64,000 bases of DNA from Rhyacichthys aspro (GCA_036850595.1 CM072161.1:11739905-11803904), one strand, 5' to 3'; counted from the first letter of the stretch, positions 1-12,851 are shown. The notes: generated by a model from the sequence alone, not told the origin. Numbers and translations are program-made.

Positions 1-23
1 AGAGGCCGGAAACCAGGGTCAGG

Positions 24-3000
24 ATGCAGGTGTCGTTCGCCTGCACCGAGCACAACCTCAAAAGTCGGAGTGAGGACCGACTTTGTGGCCTTCGCACTGC
101 TCCGCCGCCTGGAGGGAGCAGTGGAGGGGTAGGGGGAGGCAGTGGCGGAGGAGGAGGGGGAGGCGGTGGCGGAGGAGGTGGGGGCGGAGGTGGCAGCGGC
201 GGAGGAGGATCCGGAGGGAGTGGACAAGGGAGCAATGGGAACTACATCTCCCAGGGGTCGGTGAAGATCAAGGAGGCCCCGGGATCCCGCCAGGCGCCGC
301 AGGGACACGCCCACATGAAGGAAGCCATAGGGAGGCACACCACCATGAAGTACAGGTGAGTATGTCCCGAACCAGACGCAGGTAGACACTGGAACTTCCC
401 CATGAGGCTGTACAAATGATGATACAGCACATACAGTTGAGTTTCCAGATGAAAGTATATCACGTATAAGTCCATAAAGAGTGTATGGGTTAATTGGCTG
501 CGAGGAGGTTGTAAAGAGGCCTGAAACTGAGATGGTTTGTGTTTCAGATTGATTATGTCAACCTTTTTGACCTCAGATAATCTCCCAGTTACTAAATCTA
601 CAAGATGAGCATTAGTGGCAAATCCTGCGTCGGTAAAAAGGTCACAGGTGATGTGATTTACAGATGTGCTTATAATGTAAACGCACACTTGTGTTTACTC
701 GTTTGATTAAATAAGAGTCAACAATAATATGGCTTCGTGAAGGTCAGGCTAAGATGAGAAATATCGAATTCATCCCACAGGAGGGAAATTCTGCAGAGCA
801 AATTAAAAAGGCAAGTAATAAGCAAAATGGAATTAAGCATAAAGGCATAACTGAATTCATGACCTAGTGCTTGGTCAAATAAAGACTGAGCAGAAAGTGT
901 CCTACATTTGTTGTGTCCCGGGAACAATCTAGGAAGACTTTAGTGTCTGGGGTTAGCAAAGATAGCCATGTCTCAGGAGCACCAAGACAAATTAATGACT
1001 GATACCCCCAGAACAACCTGTCCAGATTAGATTTTAATACAACTAACTAATCTTAAATGAACCCAGCAAGTTTTCCTTGTGGTTTAGGTTCATAGCTCCG
1101 TACATTTATGAGTCCAACATCTGTGTCAGGTCATTTTGTTTCTTTTCCTGCTATTTTTCACTTCACAGTAAACTCATTAAAGATGAGCGATTGATTAGAG
1201 GTGGACTGTCATAAACATATTTTCTGTGGCATATTGTGCTCATTGCCCACACATGCATTATCACCTCAGTGAGCACTTGCAGAGTCATTTTACTTGCACT
1301 TAAAATTGCTTACACTGACATTTGTAAAATCGCTTATGTAATCCATAACAAACAGCCATAATGTTATCAAGCAGTAACAGACAGTACAGTGTGTGCATGA
1401 AGGAGCCCTGACTGTGGCGTATGAGTTTTATGCAGATCTGCCTTGGCCTCTTGCTTTCAACCCCAGATTAATAAAAAGCCTGTCTGCAATACTAGCTCTG
1501 CTAAAATAACCCCAGGACATCCAGCTTATCTTGAAAATGTAACATTTAACTTTCATAAAGGCAGCGTATGTTAAGCACTGGGCACCAGACAAACCAGTTC
1601 TTCCTTTGGTTGAGTTGGAGTTTGACTAAGTAAGAAATAGACTGAAAGGACAGATATTCACTGTCAAGGAAAGGGAAAATAATGCATGTTTCATAAACAT
1701 TTATGAAATGCATTGTCCATTGTAGCCCAGCAAACCCTTATGCTTCTAGCAATGAAAGACAGTTGCCATTCTCTTCCCAGTTTTCATTTATAGGTTTTTA
1801 AGAAAAGAATGAGCCTCAAGGCAAACCCAGTTTCTCCTCAGTTTTTTTCCATTAATTGCACACATAGTGTACTTGTGACTGTGCTGCACTAAGCTGCTTT
1901 CTCTGCTGTCACAGGGAAAGTGTCACTAATAGAGAATGCAGCAGCTCAATAAGTCTATCCAGCATATGGCCAGCTCCAGTTGCCAGTGGCAACACCCAAG
2001 GCATTGCCTTTAGTTTTTGTGTGTCTTACTTCCTAATCAGCCAGCTCTGCTGTCGCTTATCAGTCTGTTCTGTCACTGAGGCAGATCAAGGTCCAACACC
2101 CAGACTCACAGACTCACAGTCGCACATTCTCCATTTTACACTTCTGTCATAATCGGCTTGTGGTCAGGAACAAACAGCTCTCAATCTGCATCACATGTCA
2201 GATCCTACTCTCTAGATCTCATCAAATTTGTGAAAGCTTAAATTTTCAAATAAAATGAAAGATAAACATAATCTTTACCTGTCACTAAATATTTAGTTTA
2301 GCAGCACACAATTCTGCACATTTTACATCATTGCACTGAACTGCAATGATCTTATGGTATAAATTGTTTCAGACATTTAGACTTCAAACATGGGCCATCA
2401 GAGCCCAAAATCACAAGATGTGTGATGCATGACACCAGTGTGACCAGTGGAAGTTACTCTAGAGCAGGGGTCATCAACTAAATTTGCTTGAGGGCCAGCC
2501 AGGCTTAAGTGAACCTGACTCAAATAGAGTATTTTGACTAGAGAAAAAGCTCCTTGTTTTTTGCTCTGAACCATTTAAGCTTGTGTTTCCTATATCTCTG
2601 TCTTATGACAACTCAGTGCCCAAAGCTGCTCAACCTGCTCATTGATCAGCAGATGTAAATATCTGTATTGTGGCACATATTGTGGCCCCTGGGCCGCCAC
2701 TTGATGATCACTGCTCTAGAGCCATGTATTCTTTAAATATTCTGATTAAATGTAAAAAATGTTTGCTATCCTTAAGTGAAATTCAAGGCATACTGTCGTC
2801 ACCATGTTCGACAGTTATTACCCCTAATATCATGAAACCCTTGCCGTAGATTTATTACAGTTGACTGATCTAAAGAATTTAAAATCACAGTTGTGAGCAA
2901 GCAGTTGTCAGCTTGTCTCCTGTGGGTTTTATTTGTGGAGGGGACATACTCGTAGCTCTGTTTGCCCTGTTTGACGACATGTTTCTCATCTCCCCTACTG

Positions 3001-6000
3001 TGCCATTAACCTGAGGATTCATCAGTCACTGACAGGTCACACACCACAGCATCTGCTGCCAGTTAACACTGCCGTAAGCCCCTGCTGTCACTCCCTGCCC
3101 CACCACTCTCTGTTTGACTAGCTTTAGCCTTCTTTTCATCCTGTCTTGTGTTTTTATTTAGTCATGTTTACCCGTGTAAATTAAAGTATGAGGGGAAAAA
3201 AAGGTTAGAACAAAAATTACTTTTCTCTAAATAAGCCACAAAAGCTACTATTGAATTTCCAAACTAATCAAAATGTAATTCTTGTCCATCCATCATTCAC
3301 TCTCTTGGCTTTGAAAACAATAATTACAGACCCATTTAGGGACTTTTGGAGAGGCGAGTGTCACTCAGACTGTGTAGTGTCACCCAGCAGATTGGCCATT
3401 TCCATGGTAACCAGACTCTTTTCACAAACAGCGACCTAGGAAGCAGGTCAGGTGTGTTTTCAGTGAAGGTTTAAGACTCTCGTAAGTGTTACAGAGCAAT
3501 GTCAACGACTTAAAAGAGACTGTGTGCTCACAAAGAAAAGAGCAGCCAACATTTTGATGCCCTTCAACATTTTCAAGGGCAGACGCTGATAAGACTTTCT
3601 GAAATGCCTGGGCTTTTGGCAACAATTACTTCTGTGCCCAGGAAGTAGGCCATCCTTCATTTTTAGTTCTTGCATGGATGATTATTGATGTGTGCAAACC
3701 TCTGTGGACCAATTATAAGAAAAAAAGGCCACTATTCCGTCCTCTTGGCTTTTTCCAGAGTGACTTCTGCAAAAGCAAAGTGATACAATAATAATGACAA
3801 TAACCATTACCTTTGTTACTCCTTTAGTTGTTTTCCTGGACTTGCAAAGGGATGTTCCATGCAAATATTTCCAAGGAAGTACTTTGCATCCATGACCTTC
3901 ATTGGACTTTTGCATAACTTTCATTTGGACTTAAGAGGCTTGAAGATGCATGCACTGTAAATCCATGTCCATCCACGTAATATATAATCTGTGCGCTTGA
4001 TTTCACGCATAGAAAACCATTAAATCTCTATAGACTGTACATTAAAACCACCGGGAGATTGGATGCAGTATATCAGCACAGAAAGTCTATAACATATTTT
4101 AGTTAATCTTTGCAAAACGAGAAGTGACGGCTGCCAGTGAGTGATCTGACGATCTACGTTTTGTCAGCTCATGTCTGAGAATAGCTGGGTGTGATGGCAG
4201 CACAAATTCTGCGATTTATGAGATTCATCATCAGCAGTGCAGGAAAACCAACCATCATTATCTCAAATAAACAGTGCGTGTGTTAAGAAGTTAGACCAAA
4301 TGGATAAAACAGAGAGAAAGACAGTTTCTTCGATTGTAAAAGATGTTGTGTTGTTGTACGTATCAGTGTTAGAACAATTAAAGCTGTCAGAGTCAGACCA
4401 TAGACTAATCATTCATAGCAGTCAGCTTTGTTACTGAATTACACGCATTTAGCACTGAAAGTGAGAGTCATAACCAGAAGTAGAAAACTAAAGTGTAAAG
4501 AGAAGATACAACATGACTGTAGAGCAGCTGGGTTTGTGTGTGTGTGTGTCTCTTCTCAGCTCACAATGTGTGTATTTTAATAATTAGGACAGGCCTAGTT
4601 TCTGTTGTAACGTAACTGAATGAAAAGCATTGCAGTTCATGATTTCTTGTTGTGTAGCCTAATTTATTAATAATAGCTGAAGCAGGAAGTAGAGCACTGT
4701 GTCTCTGAGTCACTTTAGCTTTGCTTTGGTTAAAGGGCTAATACAGTCAATATATCACTACTTAGATGTGTGGTGTATACAGCTTTAGTTTCAATTACCT
4801 TCACTTTGTATTTATGGACTAAAAAACTTTACAGAGAATGACATCTGTGAAGCCGTAAATGAAAACAGCAGAGATAGTCACTGGTCAAAAGTCTCTTTTA
4901 TACAACAGCACAAAACAGACTCATACGTTGCTGATGAGGTCTAAGCACAGAGGGGGTCGTTCTCTGGTTTGAGGCAACTCTGTGTATGACGCTAAAAATA
5001 AAATGTCTTGATTTGGCTTGCATTTTCTAGCATTGTCTGATTTCCGCCCACTCAAGCTTTAAATGAGTGGCTAAGATTCTATTAAAAATCATACATTGTT
5101 CTCCGTGGTTTTATTATTATTACTTTTTTTTTTACAAATAGTACTTTAGGCGAGTGTTAGGTCATAGATTTCTCAAATTGGCAGATTCTCTGTTAAATAT
5201 GACACGTTAAGTATTTTTTGTAACAGACGAACAACTGTAGTAGCACTGGCCGTAAGCCTATGAACACCAGGGCTTACATAGTATAACATAGTACATCTCC
5301 CCCACAGTTTGTGCTCAGTGAATGTGCCTAAGCACACATACACACGGTGTGAGTGTTATTAATATCTAGGTGAGAAAAGCCTGCTCAGCATGTGTGTGGC
5401 ATTTTATGAAAGCTGCCGAAAAAAATCCATCATTTGCAGCTAAGCATCTGTATGGAGTGTCTCCCTCCTGTCTCAGGTGAAAACGAACTGTAAATGTCAG
5501 CACAGGTTAAAATGCTGACTACACCATGACAGAGCACCTGTGTGCCTTCATTCTCTGCTCCATTAATAATGGATGGGACAGTCCCAGTCTCTGTAATCAC
5601 CTTGTTTGGGCTTTCTGATTTATAGCAGAGAAAAAATAGAAAAGAAAACATGGGAAGTCCTACTTATAGATGGTCCAGAGAAGCATCTGTGTTTGTATGC
5701 TCTGCTCATGAGTGCATTCATGCATTATCTATGTAGATTTGTGCCTGTGTTCCAGTGTCATTCTCATCAAGCGTGAATCTGCTAGTGAAACCGTCCACTT
5801 ACGAGCTCATTGTGCACATCTCTGCACAGTCTTTTTATGTCAGTTAAATATGGGCCGCACACGGTTTCTCTGTTAAAGTATAGGCTCAGAGGCTCATGTG
5901 GGAGACAGTGGAGGAGCGAGCATGTGTCTGTACAGACGTACCGACAGTCATTTAGCAGACTGCAGCACTGCAGAGAGCCGTGGAGTGCAGGGAGGGGGCG

Positions 6001-9000
6001 GCCAGTTGTCTCACACACACACACACACACATAAACAATGACAATTTCCCACAAAAAATAAATAAATAAAAATAAGACAGTGCCACAGCAATCATGAAAC
6101 TCACCACTAAAACAAGCTGTTCTCCTTTCTTCCTGTGATCATACACTTATGCTTTTAACTAAACATGCTGGTCACACTGTGGGCATTAGCACACTGAATA
6201 CAGCATTTGTGTGGTAGCGGCTGTGGTGGCTACTGCTAACATTGACTCAGAGTGAGGTGTTGCAATTCTGTGTCTGTCTCACATTTCTGTTTTGATTACT
6301 GTAAATGAAAAAGAAAACACCACACATAGGTGACAGAGGTGATAAACTGTGGATCACAGCTTTTAAATTGTAAAATTAAAACTGATTTACCCACATAAGG
6401 TAACATCACCTACATAATAACCCTGTACTGAAGAAATGTTGTAATTATATGTACCTTATGTTTGCACAAAGGCACAATAGGAGCATTATTTTTGGGTGAC
6501 TGGGTTGGATCAAGTAAAAATAGCATCCAAAAGCCAAGGCAAGCCAGTTTTATTTCTAGAGCACTGTTAAGCCCTGTCTAAGGGTTGACGATTTAGTGTG
6601 CTTTACAGATAAGTTAAAAATGTAGTACAACAACACAGGACAGAAGTTCCTGTAAATCAAAGGGGTTAACACTAATCAGTCCACAGCAGACAGAAGTGAA
6701 CAGAAAGTGAACCAGAATAGATTTTTGTTCAGTCAAATATAAATGTTTACATACACATAGAGCTCAAGGTGCAACACATTTTATACATTAACAGCTTGTT
6801 TTTTTATTTGATGTTACCTCAACTATTTATTCATTAGTTCAAGGTTATCAGAGTCTGACTTTTGTGATCTGAGGCAAAAAGCACAATTTAATAGGAGTCA
6901 TAAAACTGACAGTAATAAGAGAAATGATATATATTTAAACAGCAGATTTATAAGCATTTACAAAGTGTATTTCCTCCCAGTGTTTGAAGTGCGTGTCTTT
7001 CAGAAGAGGCTGTGCTGTCATTGGTGGATGAGCGGCCCAGTACCATACAAGGAATAGTCTACATCAAACACCTTTTCCTCTGTATAACGCTGCTGACCTT
7101 CCACCTGTGCGCTATTTTCACTGCGTTTAATGTAATGACACAAACAATATGTGTTTCACACCTACACGACGTGAAAAACCGACAATCCCACACGAAAAAA
7201 AAAGCCTGCGCCCAGTGGGACACAAATGCTTACATATGCAGTAATCTATAAATAGCTTAAGGTCAGGCATTAAAAATAGACCGAAGCAAATAAAAGCAGG
7301 ACTCATTGGACTGAGTCTAAATGCTTTGACAGTCTGTCTTTGTGCATTTGGCTATTTGTGGCAGACGCAGACAGGCAGTGAGCGCAGAGGGGATGAAAAG
7401 ACTGCGAGTTGCACTGCAGATTCAGCTGGCTCCTGGGCTAATTAGACTGGGGCCGAGCGAACGTCAGGCCCTCATCCTTCCCAGCTGTAAACGCTCCTGT
7501 GCTTTCTGCTTCCTCCAGCCCAACCTCCAGAATTCAGCTGTCTGCATAATCGCATGTGACGCGTTCAGTAACGGACTCCTCTTTAGCTCACAGATTGTTT
7601 TTGGCCAGCCCTGTTCCCTCCAGGTGTTTCCTTAGCACGTTGTATCGCGCTGAACTGTTAACACAGCAAGAAGAAAAGGTCAATTGCTCAGAAATAATTA
7701 CAGACGAGCAGTAATTTAACCACAGTCAACACTCGCTTTCTCTCAGCAAGGTGGAGTAAAACTATCTCTATTCAGGCAACAAAATAAGTGACGCTGAACG
7801 TGAAGGTGACAGAAGGGGACCGAATTAAACCGGTTTTAACATAAAGTCACAGTGAAAGTTCTCTTCACTTCAACATATAAAGACACATTATTAGGCATTT
7901 TATCAGTTACATGTGACAGATTAAACCATTTATAATGTAATAGTACCATTTAGTTTACCATAATCATCCTTTAATATTGTAAAAGAGTTCAAAGGTTTGT
8001 TGTGATGAAGGATGTTGGGTCCTGGTTCTTATTCTGTGTACAATCTCTGAACCATTTTTTCTCCTTCATAGGAACCTGGGGAAATCAGGTCTGCGTGTTT
8101 CCTGCCTTGGGTTAGGTGAGTTTATTCCATGGCTTTAATAAGTGATTCTTGTTTCTTACCCCTCTAACACAAATGTCCCTCTCTACTGTCTCCAGGGACA
8201 TGGGTGACGTTTGGTTCCCAAATCTCTGATGAGGTTAGAGCTGAACACCTTTTCTTTTACTGCCAACCTAAATCAAACGTCTTTAGTCTTGATAGGGTTA
8301 CATACTATATACCTTCTTTACGCTTTACAATGATCAAGGAGTAATTAGAGTTTTTCCCATTTTTGGGTTCCCTCAGATGGCAGAGAACCTGATGACCATA
8401 GCGTATGAGAATGGCGTGAACCTGTTCGACACAGCAGAGGTATATGCCTCAGGAAGGTCAGTGCTTACTTTCTCCAACAAACAATTAAAACTTCTTCTCT
8501 ACTTCACAGAAACTATTTTTAAATCCGCCACTAGACTCCCCCCCTTAACTCCAATAAAGAACCTTTTTCTTTGCAGCTTAAAACAGAAATATAAGATCCT
8601 AAACAAGCATACAGTGATCTTAATGATAAATTTCTTTTCTCCACAGAGCGGAAATCACTTTAGGAAACATTATCAAGAAGAAAGGGTGGAGGTAATGTGG
8701 CTAATTTCATACATAAAAACATAATTCATTCCAAACCACTACTTGGTGGTTGACTTTTGCTTTTGCCAGAGAGCCGTCACTTGTAAGAATGTCTTTAATA
8801 TTTAACATTATCTTTTATATTTTAAACCTGTACATATTGTGCTTTTTGCAGACGCTCAAGTTTTGTTGTCACTACAAAGATTTACTGGGGAGGCCAGTAA
8901 GTACACTAGTACAAAGAATAGTCCCCTATGATACCTTGTGTTCTTTTATCTCTTCAATGATGTATATGGCCTTGTCTTTCTTGCACAGAGCAGAGACTGA

Positions 9001-12000
9001 GAGAGGTCTTTCCAGGAAGCACATTATCGAAGGTAGAGTCATCTTCTCTCTGCAGTAATATTATTTTTTGTAAATAAATATGAAAACGTGCATCTATAGA
9101 AATAAGGAATTATCACAAATACAATGTAGATTAAATGAAAATGAAGTTTGTGACAGTATATTATGGAGCAAATGTCACAGTGTTTTGTATGGCAGTCTGT
9201 GATTGGTGAATGAAAACGAACTGGATTCTTAAGGTCAGATGAGGAAACTGCAGGACCTATTCAATCAGCGCCATGACAAACCAGTGCTGTGTAGACGCCA
9301 AAGAGGCTGTTGGCATTGTGTACAGTCATCTTCTTTTTTGTATGAAACATGGCCTTGGGCTGACCATTTACCCGGGACGTGAATCAGCTGTTTGACCATC
9401 ACAGCCATCAGGCTTTTGATGGAAAGCATTGCATAATGACTAAAGGAAATGCAGTTTAAACAGATGCGTGACTTGCTGGGACATGGTTCACATCAGGGCC
9501 AAAACTTTTCACTGGGCTTCCTCTTTTTATTTGTTGACACTGACTCACCTTGACTATAAGCTCCATTTTAAAATGGAGCTTATGTAAGATCATCATTCAA
9601 TGTCTTTTTATGTTCAAAACACAGCTGCCATTCAGTACAGAAGCTACAATTCATCCACTGAAATCATCCTCAGTAGTGGATACTGGGTCTTGGTTCTACT
9701 TTCCGTGTTTTAAGAGATAGTGCCATTACAGAGTCTAAAAATGATTACATTTCACTTTTACTAAACTTTGCTCATTCTTGGTGAAGTGGTTAGTGCGGGG
9801 TTCGAATCCCCTGAGGAGCGATTCCAGCCAAAGTCTCTGTGCTGGTCCCAAGCCCGGGTAAATGGAGAGGGTTGTGTCAGGAAGGGCATCCGATAAACGA
9901 TTACTCCACGGTGGCCACCCCTAAAGGGAGCTGCTGAAATTTTAACTTATTCTAAATGTTATTTTTTTTATATGAAAGGTTTAAATATGTTTGAACGAAG
10001 ATAAGTGATTAATGAAGAAATTACAAAAGATTGAGGTGAATTGATAAAGTTAAAGAAAAGAATGGGAAAACATACATTTACAGTAGCTTTATGTTGTCCA
10101 CTACAAAAGAAAGTTTTTTAGTTTTATGTTGAAGAGAATAAATATTAGTTTTTTTTCACCATCTGTAAATCCTAGCATGTTTAAATGACAGTATCCCCTT
10201 TTGTTCATTGCAGGTTTACGAGGATCCTTGTCTAGACTTCAGTTAGATTATGTAGACATTGTTTTTGCCAATAGAAACGATGTCAACAGTCCAATGGAAG
10301 GTGAGTTCCATAATTTAGATTGAAAGCTGTATTTATTTGAGATCTGATGTGGTATGATGGTTTAAACAGATACTCATGTCCTGTTCTGCTCCGTTCTGTC
10401 GATTGCAGAGATTGTACGCGCCATGACATTCGTAATAAACCAGGGTATGGCCATGTACTGGGGGACTTCACGCTGGAGTGCCATGGAAATCATGGTGAAT
10501 GCTCTTCTCACAAAAAAAATGAAAGCTCTCAGCCACGAGTGCAAATAAGTGGTGTGACATTTTGGGATTTTCTCTGTTCTGTCGACAGGAGGCCTACTCA
10601 GTGGCGCGCCAGTTCAACCTGATCCCACCTGTGTGTGAGCAGGCCGAGTACCACTACTTTCAGAGGGATAAAGTGGAAGTGCAGCTGCCTGAGCTCTACC
10701 ACAAGATAGGTCCGACAATAGTAGTGTTGTAGTGCTCTTAAACCACTTAGAAACACATATGTTCTGAGATTGTTTTGTCTGGGGCTCATGTATAAATAAA
10801 TACCACTGAAGAAGAACAGGATGTATTTCTTGTTTGATTTTTATTTAAGGAATTAGCTTGGGTTAGTAGTATTTGAACTTTTTCCATGTTTAATGCTCTG
10901 TTCTTGGTCTTCTTGGCACACTCTGATCTTAGTTCTTGTGGTCTTGACTAGAACGCCGCTTGATATAAAGGTCTTCTCTTGGTTCAATCTTTCAGGCGTG
11001 GGAGCTATGACCTGGTCCCCCTTGGCTTGTGGATTAATCACAGGGAAGTACAGCGATGGTGTGCCCGACTGCTCCAGAGCAGCCATGAAGGTCAGTTTGA
11101 TTTGACCAGCTCCCCTCTGGGACTTCACTCAGTGTAATTCTCTTCCCGAGCAGTGGGGTGTTGTAGTTTGAAATCAGCAAAGAACTGTGTTGCCTTATTA
11201 CGTCTGTCTCCATTTTGCTGCTGCTGCTGCTGCTGCTGCTGAAGGGTTACCAGTGGCTGAAGGAGCGAGTGAACAGTGAGGAGGGCCGCCGGCAGCTGGC
11301 TAAAGTCAAAGAGCTCCACCTACTGGCCGACCGCCTGGGCTGCACCGCTGCACAGTTAGCCATAGGTATGACATAAGCATATGCATGACAAAGCAACCAC
11401 TCACACAATTTCAGGACAGATTTGATTTTCTAATTGGTTTTGCGCCCGAAGGCACTGCACTAACATCCTATAATTATTTTTTATTAATAATTGCCTTAAA
11501 TATGCTTAAAATGAATGGTGCAGCAGCAGTAATGGCAGGTTTTTCCTCTCATGTCCAGCCTGGTGTCTGCGCAGTGAAGGAGTCAGCTCTGTTCTTCTGG
11601 GTGTCTCTAATGCCGACCAGCTTGTGGAGAACTTGGGCGCCCTGCGGGTTAGTGTTGCTCATTTCTTGAGTCACATACCAGTAATTTATCTTGACATGTG
11701 CTGTTACATAAATGTTCTGCAAGGGACCTGTTTTAAATGACCGATATATGCTGTATTATGAGCACGTACCCACAGCCAGGTTGCAAACGTGGCTTGTTTG
11801 GCTGACTAGTGATGTTCCAGATAAAATGCTTCAATACAATGGAATATGATACTAGCACGAGGCTTGCAAATACATTTATGTCTCCATTGATGTTTGTTTA
11901 ATAAAAGGGATGCCCAGTGAAGAACGTTTTTACAATATAGCTCTGAAATCTTTGCTCTTGAATAATGGTCATTTTCCATATGGAATGTCCCTTTAGCTGA

Positions 12001-12851
12001 ATTTATCTGTGTGTGTATATTTGCCTCATATTAAAATCATACTTAATGTTTTATTTACAATATAAAGATTTAACATACAGATAATATACATATTTTGATT
12101 ACTTTTTGTTTTGTTGGTACTCAACCAGTAACTCTTAGTGGAGGTTGCCACTTGTCAAACTCAAGGCCTGGGGACCAAATGCGGCCCTTTGCAATGTCTT
12201 ATGTGGCCCTTCAATACATTTAGTAGGTGTTTTTTTTTGGCACTAGGTTTTTAATTGGGTTTTTGAGCAGGTTTTAGTCGAATTTGACCAGGTTTTAGAC
12301 AGATTTGAACAGGTTTTTCCAACTAAAACCTGTTCAAAACAATCTATAATCTGTTCAAATCCTATTAAAACCTTCTCAAATCCATCTAAAACCTGTTCAA
12401 ATCCAACTAAAACCAGTTTTCATAAAAGGAGGAAATTAATGTTAAAGATAACTTAATAAAATCTCACTTAATTTAATGAAAGCTTCCACCATCTTCGGCC
12501 CCTGAAAGGATTCTTATTAACTCTTCTGGCGATCCTCCATCACGTTTTAAATATAATATATGTACAATTGTTTTTTACATGTGGAAATAAAATCTAAAAT
12601 CTAATGTAGAATTTTTGTAATAAGCATATCAAATGTTTTTTTGTTTTTTTTTATGTTAGCACAATGAAAAACCAAAAAGATTCGACCTTTTTATGTTTTG
12701 TAAGTACATGTGGTCAGTTCAAATCTTCCAATGACCACTATGCTTTTCCGTCTTCCTGCAGATTCTATCCCAAATGACCCCTCAGACCATTACTGAGATC
12801 GACGCTCTGCTGGGAAACAAGCCACACTCAAAGAAGGAGTCCCGCGCTTGA
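24..12851 (+). CDS. kcnab3: Voltage-gated K+ channel beta subunit (Kv-beta, kcnab3-like), complete CDS in 14 exons
   Basis: Cytoplasmic aldo-keto-reductase-fold subunit that binds Kv1 alpha subunits and modulates inactivation and trafficking. Coding exons: 24-355, 8072-8115, 8196-8233, 8377-8456, 8647-8691, 8852-8896, 8989-9032, 10214-10300, 10409-10494, 10589-10709, 10996-11090, 11245-11365, 11559-11647, 12762-12851. All have GT-AG borders and consistent phase, giving 438 aa. The N-terminus MQVSFACTEHNLKSR is the Kv-beta inactivation segment, with a Cys at residue 7. A Gly/Ser tract follows at about residues 33-70. The reductase core runs from about residue 108 and retains the expected catalytic residues: D156 and Y161 (FDTAEVY), K189 (TTKIYWGG) and N229 (FANR). 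The choice of kcnab3 over kcnab1/2 rests on SEDRLCG, the Gly-rich N-terminus and the LLGVS and LGNKPHSKK segments; it comes from recalled family features, not alignment. The first intron is 7.7 kb. An AATAAA at 14783 may end the transcript. Confidence 0.93.
88..240 (+). repeat. Polyglycine-coding GGN repeat in kcnab exon 1
   Basis: A purine-rich run of GGA/GGC/GGT/GGG codons encodes a glycine-rich stretch broken only by a few serines and one valine, at about residues 33-70 of the Kv-beta protein. It is a coding low-complexity tract between the inactivation segment and the reductase core. Codons are mixed, so it is not a pure trinucleotide array, but it should vary in length. Confidence 0.85.
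2465..2713. mobile_element. Short hAT-like MITE with 8-bp target-site duplication
   Basis: A 249-bp element begins CAGGGGTCATCAA and ends TTGATGATCACTG, an imperfect terminal inverted repeat. It is flanked on both sides by the identical 8-mer CTCTAGAG (2457-2464 and 2714-2721). An 8-bp duplication with T at position 2 and A at position 7 fits the hAT superfamily. There is no coding capacity. It lies within kcnab intron 1. Confidence 0.85.
6012..6031. repeat. CA dinucleotide microsatellite
   Basis: Ten uninterrupted CA units in kcnab intron 1. Confidence 0.95.
6536..6612 (+). repeat. Dispersed fish repeat fragment (SINE/LINE tail-like)
   Basis: Contains CCAAGGCAAGCCAGTTTTAT followed by GTGCTTTACAGATAAG. 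I recognise this as the consensus edge of a very common teleost interspersed repeat (GGCAAG...TTTAT...GTGCTTTACA). The copy is degraded and its boundaries are approximate. Confidence 0.45.
9775..9925 (+). mobile_element. tRNA-derived SINE fragment
   Basis: An RNA polymerase III box A-like motif TGGTGAAGTGG (9779-9789) is followed closely by a box B motif inside GGGGTTCGAATCCCC (9797-9811). After that comes a non-tRNA body containing CCCAAGCCCGGGTAAATGGA and GGAAGGGCATCCG, which I recognise from fish retroposons. The boxes are much closer than in a tRNA, so the head has an internal deletion and the copy is probably inactive. It lies in the kcnab intron between 9033 and 10213. Confidence 0.65.
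11218..11241 (+). repeat. (CTG)8 trinucleotide repeat abutting a splice acceptor
   Basis: Eight perfect CTG units end three bases before the exon that starts at 11245; the acceptor is CTGCTGAAG|GGTTAC. The repeat sits where the polypyrimidine tract of this kcnab intron should be. Confidence 0.95.
12149..12520 (+). mobile_element. Degraded hAT-like repeat with internal hairpin-forming satellite
   Basis: The left edge TGTCAAACTCAAGGCCTGGG and the ATGCGGCCC that follows resemble the terminus of widespread hAT MITEs. The right side contains TTCGGCCCCTGAA. Between them, 12266-12316 carries GGTTTTAGnCnnATTTGAnCAGGT units, and 12320-12415 carries the complementary AACCTGTTCAAATCCAACTAAAACC units. 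The two halves would pair into a long imperfect hairpin. No target duplication was identified. It lies in the last kcnab intron. Confidence 0.5.

Larger units (their letters stand above)
356..8071 (+). other. kcnab first intron (7.7 kb)
   Basis: Non-coding. It holds a hAT-like MITE (2465-2713), a short TG run (4535-4549), a 10-copy CA microsatellite (6012-6031) and a dispersed-repeat fragment (about 6536-6610). Short open frames inside show no splice context or family resemblance. An intron this long after the exon for the variable N-terminus could contain alternative first exons, as other Kv-beta genes do, but I could not identify one. Confidence 0.7.

Noticed and set aside
242..688. Minus-strand open frame across kcnab exon 1 and intron
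   Set aside because: Antisense shadow with no start ATG in good context and no recognisable protein.
9797..9811. Possible tRNA gene at the GGGGTTCGAATCCCC motif
   Set aside because: No cloverleaf can be formed: the anticodon arm region is missing and the flanks match a SINE body.
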